Source: Sphingomonas ginsenosidimutans
Lineage (GTDB): Bacteria; Pseudomonadota; Alphaproteobacteria; Sphingomonadales; Sphingomonadaceae
Direction of reading: 5' to 3'
Length of the DNA: 64,000 nucleotides
Assembly (NCBI RefSeq): GCF_002374835.1
Contig: NZ_NWVD01000001.1
Location: 186,001-250,000 of the forward strand
The translations under genes and the position numbers were made by a program. Under the pieces are notes generated by a model that worked only from the letters and a program-made list of their open reading frames with translations, did no database searches and had not been told where the DNA came from. Numbering within the stretch: position 1 is the first letter of the stretch; each line of letters opens with the position of its first letter. This document shows, one piece after another, positions 1 to 8,397 of the stretch.

Positions 1-284
1 GGCTCGACACGATTGACGACGCGGCAGCGGCGGCGGCGTTCCGCCGGCTGGTGCGCCATCTGCGTCACCGCAGCGATGCGCAGAACGTCGATCTGATGGG
101 GCTGGCGGGGTTCTGCCGCAACTGCCTGTCGGACTGGATTGGCGAGGCGGCCGGGCTGGACCGCGACACCGCGCGCGAGGCGATCTACGGCATGCCCTAT
201 GCCGCGTGGAAGGACGCGCACCAGGCGGAGGCGACCCCGGAACAGCTGGCGCGGATGGCGGAAAGCGTGAAGAAGAACGGCTGA
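1..284 (+). CDS. DUF1244 family protein, 5' end cut off
   Basis: The frame is open from base 3 to the TGA at 282-284, and the true start lies left of the window. The visible part contains the family-typical stretch NVDLMGLAGFCRNCLSDW, with two cysteines (CRNC), followed by EAIYGMPYAAW and ATPEQ. This matches the small (about 100 aa) DUF1244 proteins of alphaproteobacteria. Their biochemical role is not established. The CxxC-like pair could bind a metal, but that is inference. The next gene starts 64 bases downstream on the same strand. Confidence 0.85.
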   Translation, partial: LDTIDDAAAAAAFRRLVRHLRHRSDAQNVDLMGLAGFCRNCLSDWIGEAAGLDRDTAREAIYGMPYAAWKDAHQAEATPEQLARMAESVKKNG

Positions 285-348
285 GGTTGTTGCGTCCCCG
301 GCCCCCCTCGGCCTAGCGTCGCCCCTATAACAGGGAGTTACGGGGACG

Positions 349-1677
349 ATGCTCAGGACGATCGCTACCGCCATGGTGCTGGCCATGGCCGCACCTGCCA
401 TCGCGCAGCCGGCGGCGGCACCCGCCGCGGCCGCACCGGCGACGGTGACCTATATCCACGCCGGCGCGCTGCTCGACCGGCCGGGGCAGCCGCCGCGCGG
501 CAACAGCACGATCGTGGTGCGCGACGGCAAGGTGGCGGAGATCCGCGACGGCTTCGTCGCGCCGCCCGCGGACGCCGCGCTGGTCGACCTGTCGCGTCGC
601 TTCGTGATGCCGGGCATGATCGACATGCACGTCCATCTGTGGGGGATCGGCGGCGACCCGCTGCGCGAGCGGCTGGCGCGGATGACCACCGACGATGCCG
701 ACGACATGATGACGAGCGTCGCCAATGCGCGCCGCACGCTGGAGGCGGGCTTCACCACGGTGCGCGACCTGGGCGGCAATGCGCGCGGCATCCGCGCGCT
801 GCGCGACGCGATCGAGCGCGGCGACGTGGCGGGGCCAAGCATCGTCAACGCCGGGCAGATGATCTCGGTCAGCGGCGGGCATGGCGACGGCACCAATGGG
901 CTGGCCGCCGAATGGGCCGATGCGGTCCATGCGCACCAGCTGAACGTGTGCGACGGCGCCGACGACTGTCGTCGCGCGGTGCGCCGCCAGGTCGGGCTGG
1001 GCGCGCAGGTCATCAAGTTCGCGGCGACCGGCGGCGTGCTGTCGAACGTCGCGGGCGGGCTGGGCCGCGCGATGACGCCCGAGGAGATGCGCGCGATCGT
1101 CGAGACCGCGCACGCGCTGGGGCGCAAGGCGACCGCGCACAGCCATGCCGCAGAGGGTACGCGCGCGGCGCTGGAGGCCGGGGTCGATTCGGTCGAGCAC
1201 GCCAGCTATCTGGACGACGACACGATCCGGCTGTTCAAGGCCAAGGGCGCCTGGCTGGTGCCGACCGAGATCGCGCCGATCGCCGCACTGGCGCAGGCGC
1301 GTTCGGGTGCGCTGCCGCCCGCCACCATCCCCAAGGCGGAGGCCGCCGCCGCGGCGATGCACGCCAGCCACAAGCGCGCCTTCGCGGCGGGGGTGAAGTT
1401 CGCGTTCGGCACCGATACCGGCGTGTCGAAGCACGGCGACAACGCCACCGAGTTCGCGCAGCTGATCGACCTGGGCATGACGCCCGCGCAGGCGATCCGC
1501 AGCGCCACGGTCGACGCCGCCGACCTGCTGGGACGTGACGACGTGGGGCTGCTGGCGCCGGGCAAGCGCGCCGACATCATCGCCGTCACCGGTTCGCCGC
1601 TGGAGGACGTCACGCGGCTGGAGCATGTCGATTTCGTCATGCACCGCGGGGTGGTGGCCAAACGACCTGCCGCGTAA
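349..1677 (+). CDS. Secreted metal-dependent amidohydrolase (imidazolonepropionase/prolidase-like)
   Basis: The 442-aa protein begins with a Sec signal peptide (MLRTIATAMVLAMAAPAIAQ) and is probably periplasmic. After an N-terminal beta-sandwich it shows the amidohydrolase metal-site motifs in order: HVH at residues 94-96, a lysine in VIKFAATGG that is the likely carboxylated bridging residue, then AHSHA, SVEHASYL and GTDTGVSKHGDN, which carries the catalytic Asp. Members of this branch hydrolyse Xaa-Pro or N-acyl dipeptides or related cyclic amides; the substrate here cannot be told. A purine-rich GGGAG lies just upstream of the ATG at 349. No partner gene is adjacent. Confidence 0.9.
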   Translation: MLRTIATAMVLAMAAPAIAQPAAAPAAAAPATVTYIHAGALLDRPGQPPRGNSTIVVRDGKVAEIRDGFVAPPADAALVDLSRRFVMPGMIDMHVHLWGIGGDPLRERLARMTTDDADDMMTSVANARRTLEAGFTTVRDLGGNARGIRALRDAIERGDVAGPSIVNAGQMISVSGGHGDGTNGLAAEWADAVHAHQLNVCDGADDCRRAVRRQVGLGAQVIKFAATGGVLSNVAGGLGRAMTPEEMRAIVETAHALGRKATAHSHAAEGTRAALEAGVDSVEHASYLDDDTIRLFKAKGAWLVPTEIAPIAALAQARSGALPPATIPKAEAAAAAMHASHKRAFAAGVKFAFGTDTGVSKHGDNATEFAQLIDLGMTPAQAIRSATVDAADLLGRDDVGLLAPGKRADIIAVTGSPLEDVTRLEHVDFVMHRGVVAKRPAA

Positions 1678-1808
1678 GGCTTGAGCCCGGCGGCGCGGGA
1701 CGATAGACGCGCCGCCGCACCGGACAATCGGGGTTTCATGACGCCGTCCGCCGCAAGCGCGATTCGCGCCCGGCACGGGCGGCGTCCGGCATTTGGGGAC
1801 GATGGCAC

Positions 1809-2075
1809 ATGGCGGAAGAACGTGGCGAAGGCATGGGTGGCGGGCATGTGGCGGCCGACGAGCTGCGGCTGCTGATCGAACGCGCGGAGCGGCTGGAAGA
1901 AGAGAAGAAGGGCATCGCCGACGACATCAAGGACGTCATGGCGGAGGCCAAGAGCCGCGGCTACGACGCCAAGGCGATCCGCAAGATCCTGCAGATCCGC
2001 AAGAAGAAGCGCGAGGAATATCAGGAAGAACAGTCGATCCTGGAAGTGTACATGCAGGCGCTGGGGATGATCTGA
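1809..2075 (+). CDS. gapR: GapR nucleoid-associated protein (DUF2312)
   Basis: This 88-aa protein is strongly helical and highly charged. It has the DUF2312 core: [19 protein letters not shown], then [12 protein letters not shown] and [12 protein letters not shown]. In Caulobacter GapR is an essential, AT-preferring protein that clamps around overtwisted DNA ahead of polymerases and stimulates topoisomerases; the same role is expected here. The N-terminus ([16 protein letters not shown]) is a short disordered lead, and a second ATG lies within it. The gene stands alone, with a GC-rich hairpin just after its stop. Confidence 0.93.
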   Translation: MAEERGEGMGGGHVAADELRLLIERAERLEEEKKGIADDIKDVMAEAKSRGYDAKAIRKILQIRKKKREEYQEEQSILEVYMQALGMI

Positions 2076-2082
2076 CACGCGG

Positions 2083-2121
2083 GCGCGGGGGTGCCGCCGG
2101 CCTCGGCACGCGCCCCCGCGC
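2083..2121 (+). terminator. GC-rich hairpin after gapR
   Basis: GCGCGGGGGTGCCG (2083-2096) can pair with the segment at 2104-2121 (CGGCA, a 3-nt bulge, then GCCCCCGCGC). This is a very stable stem placed 8 bases after the gapR stop codon. There is no T-run, so it is at best an atypical or Rho-assisted terminator, or an mRNA 3' stabiliser. Confidence 0.4.
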
Positions 2122-2232
2122 GGCGGCGGCACAAAGGTTTGCAAAAGCGCGCGCTTCGACGGTTCGTTAACCCCATCTTCTCGATTTTAACGCATCCGGG
2201 ATGCTGGATGACGTAACCGGGGAAGCACGATC

Positions 2233-2763
2233 GTGCTGGCGAAGATGCAGGCGGGCTTTCGGCCCCGTGAGGAACGGATCACCGTCCTCATCCCGTCGCG
2301 CATGCGACTGGGGGCATCATGGGTCGACGTCGTCATCCACAACGTATCGTCGCGCGGGTTCATGGCCGGGTGCGACACCCCGCCCGAACCGGGCGCCTAT
2401 ATCGAGGTACGCCGCGGCACGATCGTGCTGGTCGGGCGCGTGCGCTGGGGCAAGGGGCGCTTCTTCGGCGTCCAGACGCAGGACCGCATCTCGGTCAAGT
2501 CGCTGATCGACGAACCGCGCCACGCCTCTCGCCCGGTCAAGACCGACGAGCATCAGGCGCAGGAACGCCGCGCCGAGACGCGGTTGATGCACGAGGCGCG
2601 GATGGCGCGCCGGGTCGAGCGGTCGCGCGCATTCTCGTCCGCGTTCCAATATGCGATCATGGGGCTGGCCGGACTGGCCGCCGCCGGGCTGGGCGCGAGC
2701 TTCGTCTACGACAGCCTGTCGAAGCCGACGACGACGCTGAGCCGCGCGCTGGAGGTCAAGTGA
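2233..2763 (+). CDS. PilZ-like domain protein with C-terminal membrane anchor
   Basis: The 176-aa protein has an N-terminal PilZ-like beta-barrel at about residues 10-95, carrying the second PilZ motif NVSSRG (form D/NxSxxG). A charged linker follows. One hydrophobic segment near the C-terminus (AIMGLAGLAAAGLGASFVY) should anchor it in the inner membrane. PilZ domains usually bind cyclic di-GMP through RxxxR plus D/NxSxxG. The arginines here (RPREER) do not give an exact RxxxR, so ligand binding is doubtful. Start is the GTG at 2233; an ATG four codons in is an alternative. It stands alone between gapR and the toxin-like gene. Confidence 0.75.
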   Translation: MLAKMQAGFRPREERITVLIPSRMRLGASWVDVVIHNVSSRGFMAGCDTPPEPGAYIEVRRGTIVLVGRVRWGKGRFFGVQTQDRISVKSLIDEPRHASRPVKTDEHQAQERRAETRLMHEARMARRVERSRAFSSAFQYAIMGLAGLAAAGLGASFVYDSLSKPTTTLSRALEVK

Positions 2764-2855
2764 CGCGGCGCCGACGGGGATAGTCGTTCCGATTATCGGC
2801 GCGGCGGCCGCGATCTGCTTCAAGGCGCCCGGTACATGTCGTCCGGGATGAAGCC

Positions 2856-4103
2856 ATGGTCGCCCTCAATGCCCTGTCAGGAAACGCCACCGGTGGCGGC
2901 GCTGCGCCGTCCGACGGCGATGCCGCGGCGCTGACCGCGCAGGCGCGCGCCGGCGGCACGTTCGATGCCGCCGCACTCGCCACGCGGCTGACCACGCTGG
3001 CGCATGGCGATCCGCAGCGCGCCGGGACGCTACAGACGCAGGTCGAGGCCAATCTGACCGCGGTCGAGCGCGGCGAACTGGCGCGCGCGCTGGATGCCGG
3101 CAACGACAATGCCCCGCCGCCGGGGGCCGCCGCGGGGGCCGGGCCGGACCCGGTGCAGCTGGGGCTGGACCTGGGCCAGATGGCGCTCGACATCACCGGC
3201 ATCGTCGATCCGACGCCGATTTCGGACGGGACCAATGCGGTCGTCTCGGTCGGGCGGTCGATCGGTTCGGCCGTCTCCGGCAATTGGGGCGAGGCGGGCG
3301 GCCATCTGGGCAATGCCGGCATTTCCGCGCTGGGCATCGCGGTCGGTGTCGGCGATCTCGCCAAGCTGGGCAAGGTCGGCAAATGGGCGCAGACGGTCAG
3401 CGATTCGGTCAGCGCGATCGCGCACAATCCGGCGTTGCGCAGCACGCTGGCGCCCGCACTGGAAAAGGTGCGCGATGCGATCAATGCGATCCCCGATGGC
3501 GCGCTCGCCAAGCTGCCTGCCGGTGCGCGCGATTCGATAATGGCGACGCGGCGCCAGCTGGATGATTTCTTCGCCGGCGGCACGCAGGCGACGGCGCGGG
3601 CGGGCGTCCACAGCGCGAAGATCGGCGCCAATTCCGCCGAATGGACGCTTAACGCCGCGGGCGAGCCGACGCGCGTCACCGCGACGCTGCGCGAGCTTCA
3701 GCCGGCGGGGACGCCGCGCGGCAAGGCGGAACTGGACGCGCAGGACAGCGTGCGCGGGCGCGGGAAGGCGGACGACGATGCCGGCCATGTGATCGGCCAC
3801 CGCTTCCTGGGCGATCAGGGAACGCGCAACATGTTCCCGCAGAATTTCAACTTCAACCGTTCCGCCTACAAGAAGCTGGAGAACGAATGGGCCGACTGGA
3901 TCGGCCACGGCGGGACGGTGAAGGTCAACGTCGAACTGATCGGCGGGAAGGCGGGGCGCCCGGACCAGGTCGGCGTCAGTTACGAGGTGTTCAACGATGC
4001 GGGGCGCCGCGTCTTTGACAATCAGGAACTGTTCGCCAATGCTGCCGGGCAGGTGTTCGACCGCGTGCCCGCCGCAGAGATGAGCGCGCGGCTGGCGCGG
4101 TGA
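2856..4103 (+). CDS. Polymorphic toxin-like protein with C-terminal DNA/RNA non-specific endonuclease domain
   Basis: This 415-aa protein has three parts. Residues 1-100 are Ala/Gly-rich and helical with no signal peptide. Residues about 105-190 (LGLDLGQMALDITGIVDPTP onward to GVGDLAKLGKVGK) resemble the hydrophobic pre-toxin segment seen before toxin domains in Rhs and other polymorphic toxins. The C-terminal 110 residues contain DAGHVIGHRF, GTRNMFPQNFNFNRSAYKKL and ENEW, as in the Endonuclea_NS_2 nuclease family, where the His and Asn residues form the active site. The next gene looks like its immunity protein. The delivery route is unknown; no secretion genes lie nearby. The family call for the C-terminus is firm; activity is inferred. 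Confidence 0.72.
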   Translation: MVALNALSGNATGGGAAPSDGDAAALTAQARAGGTFDAAALATRLTTLAHGDPQRAGTLQTQVEANLTAVERGELARALDAGNDNAPPPGAAAGAGPDPVQLGLDLGQMALDITGIVDPTPISDGTNAVVSVGRSIGSAVSGNWGEAGGHLGNAGISALGIAVGVGDLAKLGKVGKWAQTVSDSVSAIAHNPALRSTLAPALEKVRDAINAIPDGALAKLPAGARDSIMATRRQLDDFFAGGTQATARAGVHSAKIGANSAEWTLNAAGEPTRVTATLRELQPAGTPRGKAELDAQDSVRGRGKADDDAGHVIGHRFLGDQGTRNMFPQNFNFNRSAYKKLENEWADWIGHGGTVKVNVELIGGKAGRPDQVGVSYEVFNDAGRRVFDNQELFANAAGQVFDRVPAAEMSARLAR

Positions 4104-4136
4104 CGGCCGGTGATCGCAAGTGATATGGGTGTGGTG

Positions 4137-4520
4137 ATGACGCAGACGGCCTTCGACCAGCGGCGCGCCGACGAACTGGTGCAGGAGATCGGCAGCGAGA
4201 TCGTGCGCGGATCGAAATTCGCCGCGCGCCCGTGGGAACGGATCGTGGTGGTGGCGGAGGTCGCCGAGCGGACGCGGCTGTTCGGCTACGTCTATTGGGG
4301 CGACGAATGGGAGGCCGCGACCCCTGACGGGTTCCGCGCGCTGACGCTGTTCCAGGAACTGCGCGATGTGACCGCGGTGGCGGGGGGCGAGGGCTGGAAG
4401 AAATGCCTGGTCCGCATCGACCGCGCGAGCGGGCAGATCGACATGGAGTTCGACCGCGACGGCACCCGCTGGGTGCCGGATGCGGCGGACCCCGAGGGGT
4501 TCGCGAAGAGCCTGCGATAG
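4137..4520 (+). CDS. Putative immunity protein (YezG/DUF600-like) for the upstream nuclease toxin
   Basis: From the ATG at 4137 this is a 127-aa acidic protein with no signal peptide. In-frame starts at 4110 (GTG) and 4125 (ATG) are possible; none has a clear ribosome site. The pattern WERIVVVAEV, then GYVYWG, TPDGFRAL, LFQELRD, GWKKCLVRID, SGQIDMEFD and RWVPD follows the YezG/DUF600 fold. Members of that fold neutralise nuclease toxins of the YeeF/LXG type. The position right after the nuclease gene (33-base gap at most) supports a cognate pair. The assignment is by pattern recognition; direct neutralisation is inferred. Confidence 0.6.
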   Translation: MTQTAFDQRRADELVQEIGSEIVRGSKFAARPWERIVVVAEVAERTRLFGYVYWGDEWEAATPDGFRALTLFQELRDVTAVAGGEGWKKCLVRIDRASGQIDMEFDRDGTRWVPDAADPEGFAKSLR

Positions 4521-4522
4521 GC

Positions 4523-4605
4523 ACGTCGCCCCGGCGCAGGCTGGGGCCTTTCGCCATTGGGCGCGCCCTCGCGGCAAGAGATCCCGGCTTTCGCTGGGAG
4601 GACGG
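4523..4605. repeat. Paired-palindrome intergenic repeat, copy 1
   Basis: Two facing, imperfectly palindromic arms fill the space between convergent genes. The left arm is at 4523-4550 (starts ACGTCGCCCCGGCGCAGG) and the right arm at 4578-4605 (GAGATCCCGGCTTTCGCTGG onward, ending GACGG). The right arm is a diverged reverse complement of the left. Related elements lie at 28811-28893 and 43419-43503. The position suggests a bidirectional terminator or a REP-like element. Confidence 0.65.
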
Positions 4606-4613
4606 CTGCTGGC

Positions 4614-6080
4614 CTAGGCCGCCGCTTCCGCGGCCGCGGTGGTCCAGCCCAGATGCGGGATGGTGATCGAGCGTTTGCCCGCCATGTCGGTGCGGGTCAC
4701 GAACAGGTCGCGGCTTTCGATATAGCCGATCAGTCGCCGCACGCGCCCGATCGAGCTGGTGCCGTAGGTGGCGGCGATCGCTTCGTCGGAGGGGCAGGGG
4801 TCGCCGTCGCGCGCGGCCTTCGCGACCAGCAGGAACGCGCCCAGCATGTCGTCGGGCAGCCCCTGCGCCAGCGCGAGCGCGCCGGCCCATTCGTCGGCAT
4901 GCGGATCGAAGATGCCCGCACGCGCGCACGACAGCCGACGGCTGAAGGCGGGCAGGTCGAGCGCGGGGCGCGCGATCCCGGCCATCCGGCAGCGGACCTG
5001 GAAATCCTGGAACAGCACCGCGGCGGGGCGGCCGCCCGCCTCGTCATCCTCGACGATCGCGCGCAGCACGTCGGCGTACACGCCTTCCACCTCCGCATCC
5101 GACCGTTCGGGCAACGTCGGGGCGGGGACGGCGGGGGAAGCGGGCGCGGCGATATCGGCGATCAATTCCTGTTCGGGGACGCGGCGCGGGCGCGGATCGA
5201 ACGCCAGCGGCAGCGTCGGCGCCGCCTCCGGCGTCATGTCGAGCAGTGCCTGCACGTCGACAGCATCGGCGCTGGGCAGCGGCACCAGCTTGGGACTGCC
5301 GCTGCGCGCCTGCGTCTCCACCGCGCCGATCCTGACGGTGATCGGACGGCGCGATACCGCGGGGCCGAGCGCCAGGAAGGTGCCGCGCGCCAGATCGCGG
5401 ATCACGTCCGCCTGTCGCCGCTCCATGCCAAGCAGGTCGGCGGCGCGCGCCATGTCGATGTCGAGGAAGGTGCGCCCCATCAGGAAGTTCGACGCCTCCG
5501 CCGCGACGTTCTTTGCCAGCTTCGCCAGCCGCTGGGTCGCGATGACGCCGGCAAGGCCGCGCTTGCGCCCGCGGCACATCAGGTTGGTCATCGCCGACAG
5601 CGACGCGCGGCGCACCTCCTCCGCCACTTCTCCGCCGGTGGTGGGGGCGAACAATTGCGCTTCGTCCACCACCACCAGTGCGGGATACCAATGTTCGCGC
5701 GGCGCATCGAACAGCGCGTTGAGGAAGCCGGCGGCGCAGCGCATCTGCCCTTCCGCCTCCAGCCCCTCAAGGCTCAGCACCACGCTGGCGCGATGTTCGC
5801 GCAGCCGCGCGGCGATGCGCGCGATCTCGCGCTCGGCATAATCCGCGCCCTCGATCACGACATGGCCGTAGCGGTCGGACAACGTGACGAAATCGCCCTC
5901 CGGGTCGATCACCACCTGCTGCACCTGCCCGGCGGAGCGTTCGAGAAGGCGGCGCAGCAGGTGCGACTTGCCGGACCCGGAATTGCCCTGGACGAGCAGA
6001 CGGGTGGCGAGCAGTTCTTCGAGATCCATCGTCACGGGCGCGCCCGACGTATCGGTGCCCATGTCCACGCTGACTGTCAT
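4614..6080 (-). CDS. HerA-like ATP-binding protein (DUF87-type AAA+ ATPase)
   Basis: This 488-aa protein has a Walker A motif GNSGSGKS at residues 32-39 and a Walker B strand VVVDE at 136-140. It then has [20 protein letters not shown], the sensor/arginine segment typical of HerA/FtsK-type hexameric translocases. The C-terminal third has low-complexity Pro/Ala linkers and a helical tail that may bind DNA or a partner. Archaeal HerA works with NurA nuclease in end resection; bacterial relatives also occur in defence systems. No nuclease gene is adjacent, so its partner and role stay open. It diverges from yebC with 125 bases between the starts. Confidence 0.8.
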   Translation of the reverse strand: MTVSVDMGTDTSGAPVTMDLEELLATRLLVQGNSGSGKSHLLRRLLERSAGQVQQVVIDPEGDFVTLSDRYGHVVIEGADYAEREIARIAARLREHRASVVLSLEGLEAEGQMRCAAGFLNALFDAPREHWYPALVVVDEAQLFAPTTGGEVAEEVRRASLSAMTNLMCRGRKRGLAGVIATQRLAKLAKNVAAEASNFLMGRTFLDIDMARAADLLGMERRQADVIRDLARGTFLALGPAVSRRPITVRIGAVETQARSGSPKLVPLPSADAVDVQALLDMTPEAAPTLPLAFDPRPRRVPEQELIADIAAPASPAVPAPTLPERSDAEVEGVYADVLRAIVEDDEAGGRPAAVLFQDFQVRCRMAGIARPALDLPAFSRRLSCARAGIFDPHADEWAGALALAQGLPDDMLGAFLLVAKAARDGDPCPSDEAIAATYGTSSIGRVRRLIGYIESRDLFVTRTDMAGKRSITIPHLGWTTAAAEAAA

Positions 6081-6205
6081 TGTGCCGCCGCCTTTGCCTG
6101 ATCGGGGGGAGTCGGGGCAAGCGCGGTTTTGGGTTCGCGCCCCCCGGCTATGGCATCCCGCGCCGCCGCGCGATAAAGCCCCCCGATTCCCCGGTAGAGG
6201 CAGTC

Positions 6206-6949
6206 ATGGCAGGCCATTCGAAATTCAAGAACATCATGCACCGCAAGGGCGCGCAGGATAAGAAGCGTTCGAGCATGTTTTCCAAGCTGTCGCGCGAAAT
6301 CACCGTCGCGGCCAAGATGGGCCTGCCCGATCCCGACATGAACCCGCGCCTGCGCGCCGCGATCGCCGCGGCCAAGGCGCAGTCGATGCCCAAGGACAAT
6401 ATCCAGCGGTCGATCGACAAGGCATCGCGCGGCGACGGCGAGAATTACGAGGAGATCCGCTACGAGGGGTTCGGCCCCGGCGGCGTGTCGCTGATCATCG
6501 AGGCGCTGACCGACAACCGCAACCGCACCGCCACCAACGTGCGCACCGCGGTGTCGAAGAACGGCGGCAACCTCGGTGCGTCCGGTTCGGTCAGCCACGG
6601 GTTCGACCGCATGGGCCTCATCACCTATCCGGCGAGCGCGGGCGATGCCGAGAAGGTGTTCGAGGCGGCGCTGGAAGCGGGCGCCGAGGACGTCACCTCC
6701 AGCGAGGACGGCCACGAGATCTGGACCGAACAGGGCGCGCTGCACGAAGTCGCCAAGGCGCTGGAACCGGTGCTGGGCGAAGCCGAGGGTGCGAAGCTGG
6801 CGTGGCGCCCGCAGACGATGGTCGAGGTGGCGGAGGACGACGCCGCGACGCTGTTCAAGCTGATCGACGCGCTGGACGACGACGACGACGTTCAGACGGT
6901 GTGGGGCAATTACGAAGTGTCCGACGCCGTCATGGAGAAGTTGGGGTGA
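6206..6949 (+). CDS. yebC: YebC/PmpR-family protein
   Basis: The 247-aa product starts [20 protein letters not shown], the hallmark N-terminus of the family, which fixes the start at 6206 even though the frame is open further upstream. It carries [20 protein letters not shown] and the acidic segment DDDDDV near the C-terminus. YebC-type proteins were annotated as transcription regulators; more recent work on family members points to a role in relieving ribosome stalling at proline runs. The gene precedes ruvC, as in many bacteria, though a hairpin with a T-run lies between them. Confidence 0.95.
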   Translation: MAGHSKFKNIMHRKGAQDKKRSSMFSKLSREITVAAKMGLPDPDMNPRLRAAIAAAKAQSMPKDNIQRSIDKASRGDGENYEEIRYEGFGPGGVSLIIEALTDNRNRTATNVRTAVSKNGGNLGASGSVSHGFDRMGLITYPASAGDAEKVFEAALEAGAEDVTSSEDGHEIWTEQGALHEVAKALEPVLGEAEGAKLAWRPQTMVEVAEDDAATLFKLIDALDDDDDVQTVWGNYEVSDAVMEKLG

Positions 6950-6977
6950 TGGCGAAGCCGGGGTGAGGCGACGAAAG

Positions 6978-6999
6978 CCCCTCCCCTTCAGGGGAGGGG
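6978..6999. repeat. Perfect palindrome CCCCTCCCC-TTCA-GGGGAGGGG
   Basis: Nine base pairs flank a 4-base loop, 28 bases after the yebC stop. It is a strong RNA hairpin in either direction, followed by GT-rich sequence rather than a T-run. It could stabilise the yebC mRNA end or act as the first part of a tandem terminator with the hairpin at 7094-7112. Confidence 0.6.
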
Positions 7000-7054
7000 T
7001 TGGGGCGGGAGTCCCCCATGCGGCGTCGCGACAGGCGGGAAGGTCGCGTGGTTC

Positions 7055-7200
7055 GTTCGCGCGGAGACGCGGAGGCGCAGAGAGGTCGTTCATGCCGCGA
7101 CGCGGCTTTTTTACCGGCAGGACCGGGCGCAGACGGTGCGCTGACGCGCGAGACGCGCTGCGAACGGATGCCCTCTGCGTCTCTGCGCCGCTGCGCGAAC
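7055..7200. repeat. 146-bp inverted-repeat element between yebC and ruvC
   Basis: The left arm at 7055-7082 (GTTCGCGCGGAGACGCGG onward) and the right arm at 7173-7200 (CTCTGCGTCTCTGCGCCG onward) are reverse complements at 23 of 28 positions. Each arm is itself built of degenerate GCGGAGACGC-type octamers. The 90-base interior holds a T-run hairpin. The layout resembles a small non-coding mobile or dispersed repeat (MITE or REP-like). No open frame in it looks real. Confidence 0.55.
7094..7112 (+). terminator. Rho-independent terminator, likely for yebC
   Basis: GCCGC, loop GAC, GCGGC is followed at once by six T residues (7107-7112). This is a short but classic intrinsic terminator on the plus strand. 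It would separate yebC from ruvC transcription. Confidence 0.6.
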
Positions 7201-7243
7201 ACCTCTTCTTCCCGACGCCGCCGCAACGTCGCGTGCTATCGTC

Positions 7244-7750
7244 ATGATCATTCTCGGCCTCGATCCCGGGCTTGGCACCACCGGCTGGGGCGTGATCCGC
7301 GCCGAGGGCAACCGGCTGAGCCATGTCGCCAACGGACAGATCCGCACCGATCCGTCCGCCGCGCTGCCGCGGCGGCTGGCGAACCTCTATGCCGCGCTGG
7401 TCGACGTGATCCGTGCCGAACGGCCCGATGGCGCGGCGGTGGAGGAGGTGCTGGGCAACACCAATGCGCAGTCGACGCTGAAGCTGGGGCAGGCGCGCGG
7501 GGTCGTCCTGCTGGCTTCGGCGTCGGCGGGGCTGGCGGTCGGCGAATATCATCCCTCGACCGTCAAGAAGGCGGTGGTCGGCACGGGCGGCGCGGAGAAG
7601 CGGCAGATCCAGGCGATGATGGCGGTGCTGCTGCCGGGCGCGAAGCTGGCCGGGCCGGACGCGGCGGATGCGCTGGCGGTCGCGATCTGCCATGCGCATC
7701 ACGTGGCGAGCGCGCAGGGCATGATGCGGCGGGTGAGGACGGACATATGA
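7244..7750 (+). CDS. ruvC: Holliday junction endonuclease RuvC
   Basis: The 168-aa resolvase starts [16 protein letters not shown]. The four acidic catalytic residues are visible: D7, E67 (in AAVEEVLG), D139 and D142 (in [11 protein letters not shown]). RuvC cuts Holliday junctions that RuvAB has branch-migrated. Its stop overlaps the ruvA start as ATGA (7747-7750), so the two are translationally coupled. Confidence 0.96.
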   Translation: MIILGLDPGLGTTGWGVIRAEGNRLSHVANGQIRTDPSAALPRRLANLYAALVDVIRAERPDGAAVEEVLGNTNAQSTLKLGQARGVVLLASASAGLAVGEYHPSTVKKAVVGTGGAEKRQIQAMMAVLLPGAKLAGPDAADALAVAICHAHHVASAQGMMRRVRTDI

Positions 7751-8343
7751 TCGCGCATCTGAAGGGCCGGCTCGAGTCGACCGGGATCGACCATGCGGTG
7801 ATCGACGTCGGCGGCGTCGGCTATCTGGTCGGCGCGTCGAGCCGCACGCTGGCGGCGATCGGCCCGGTGGGGGAGGCGGCGACGCTGTTCACCGAGATGC
7901 TGGTGGGCGAGGATTTCATCCGGCTGGTCGGCTTCGCCAGCGCGGGCGAGCGCGACTGGTTCCGGCTGCTGACCGGCGTGCAGGGCGTCGGCGCGCGGGT
8001 GGCGCTGGCGATCCTGTCGGCGCTGGAGCCGAACGACCTGGCGCGCGCGGTGATGGCGCAGGACAAGGCGACCGTCGCGCGCGCCAACGGCGTCGGCCCC
8101 AAGCTGGCCGAACGGATCGTGCGCGAGCTGAAGGACAAGGTCGGCGGGGTCGCGATCGGCCCCGCAGCGGCGGCGCAGGTGGTGCCGGCTGGCGCGGGGG
8201 CGGATGCGGTGTCGGCGCTGCTCAACCTGGGGTTCCGCGCGCCCGAGGCGGCGGCGGCGGTGGCGGCGGCGGAAGAAGAACTGGGTGCGGGCGCCACGCT
8301 GGATGCGCTGGTGCGCCTCGCGCTGCGCAAGGCGGCGAAGTGA
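7747..8343 (+). CDS. ruvA: Holliday junction DNA helicase subunit RuvA
   Basis: This is a 198-aa protein from the ATG at 7747. It has the N-terminal OB-fold ([20 protein letters not shown]), central helix-hairpin-helix motifs ([14 protein letters not shown] and [17 protein letters not shown]) and a C-terminal domain III ([16 protein letters not shown]) that contacts RuvB. RuvA binds the four-way junction and loads RuvB. The linker before domain III is Ala/Gly-rich. Coupled to ruvC; ruvB follows after 54 bases. Confidence 0.96.
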   Translation: MIAHLKGRLESTGIDHAVIDVGGVGYLVGASSRTLAAIGPVGEAATLFTEMLVGEDFIRLVGFASAGERDWFRLLTGVQGVGARVALAILSALEPNDLARAVMAQDKATVARANGVGPKLAERIVRELKDKVGGVAIGPAAAAQVVPAGAGADAVSALLNLGFRAPEAAAAVAAAEEELGAGATLDALVRLALRKAAK

Positions 8344-8397
8344 TCGCGGTGAGGCGGGGGCTTTGATCGCGCCGCGCCGCACGCTACGGAACGAACC

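Noticed and set aside
2160..2200. Two TTAA motifs before the PilZ-like gene considered as a CtrA box
   Set aside because: The spacing is 16 bases rather than the 7 of TTAA-N7-TTAA.
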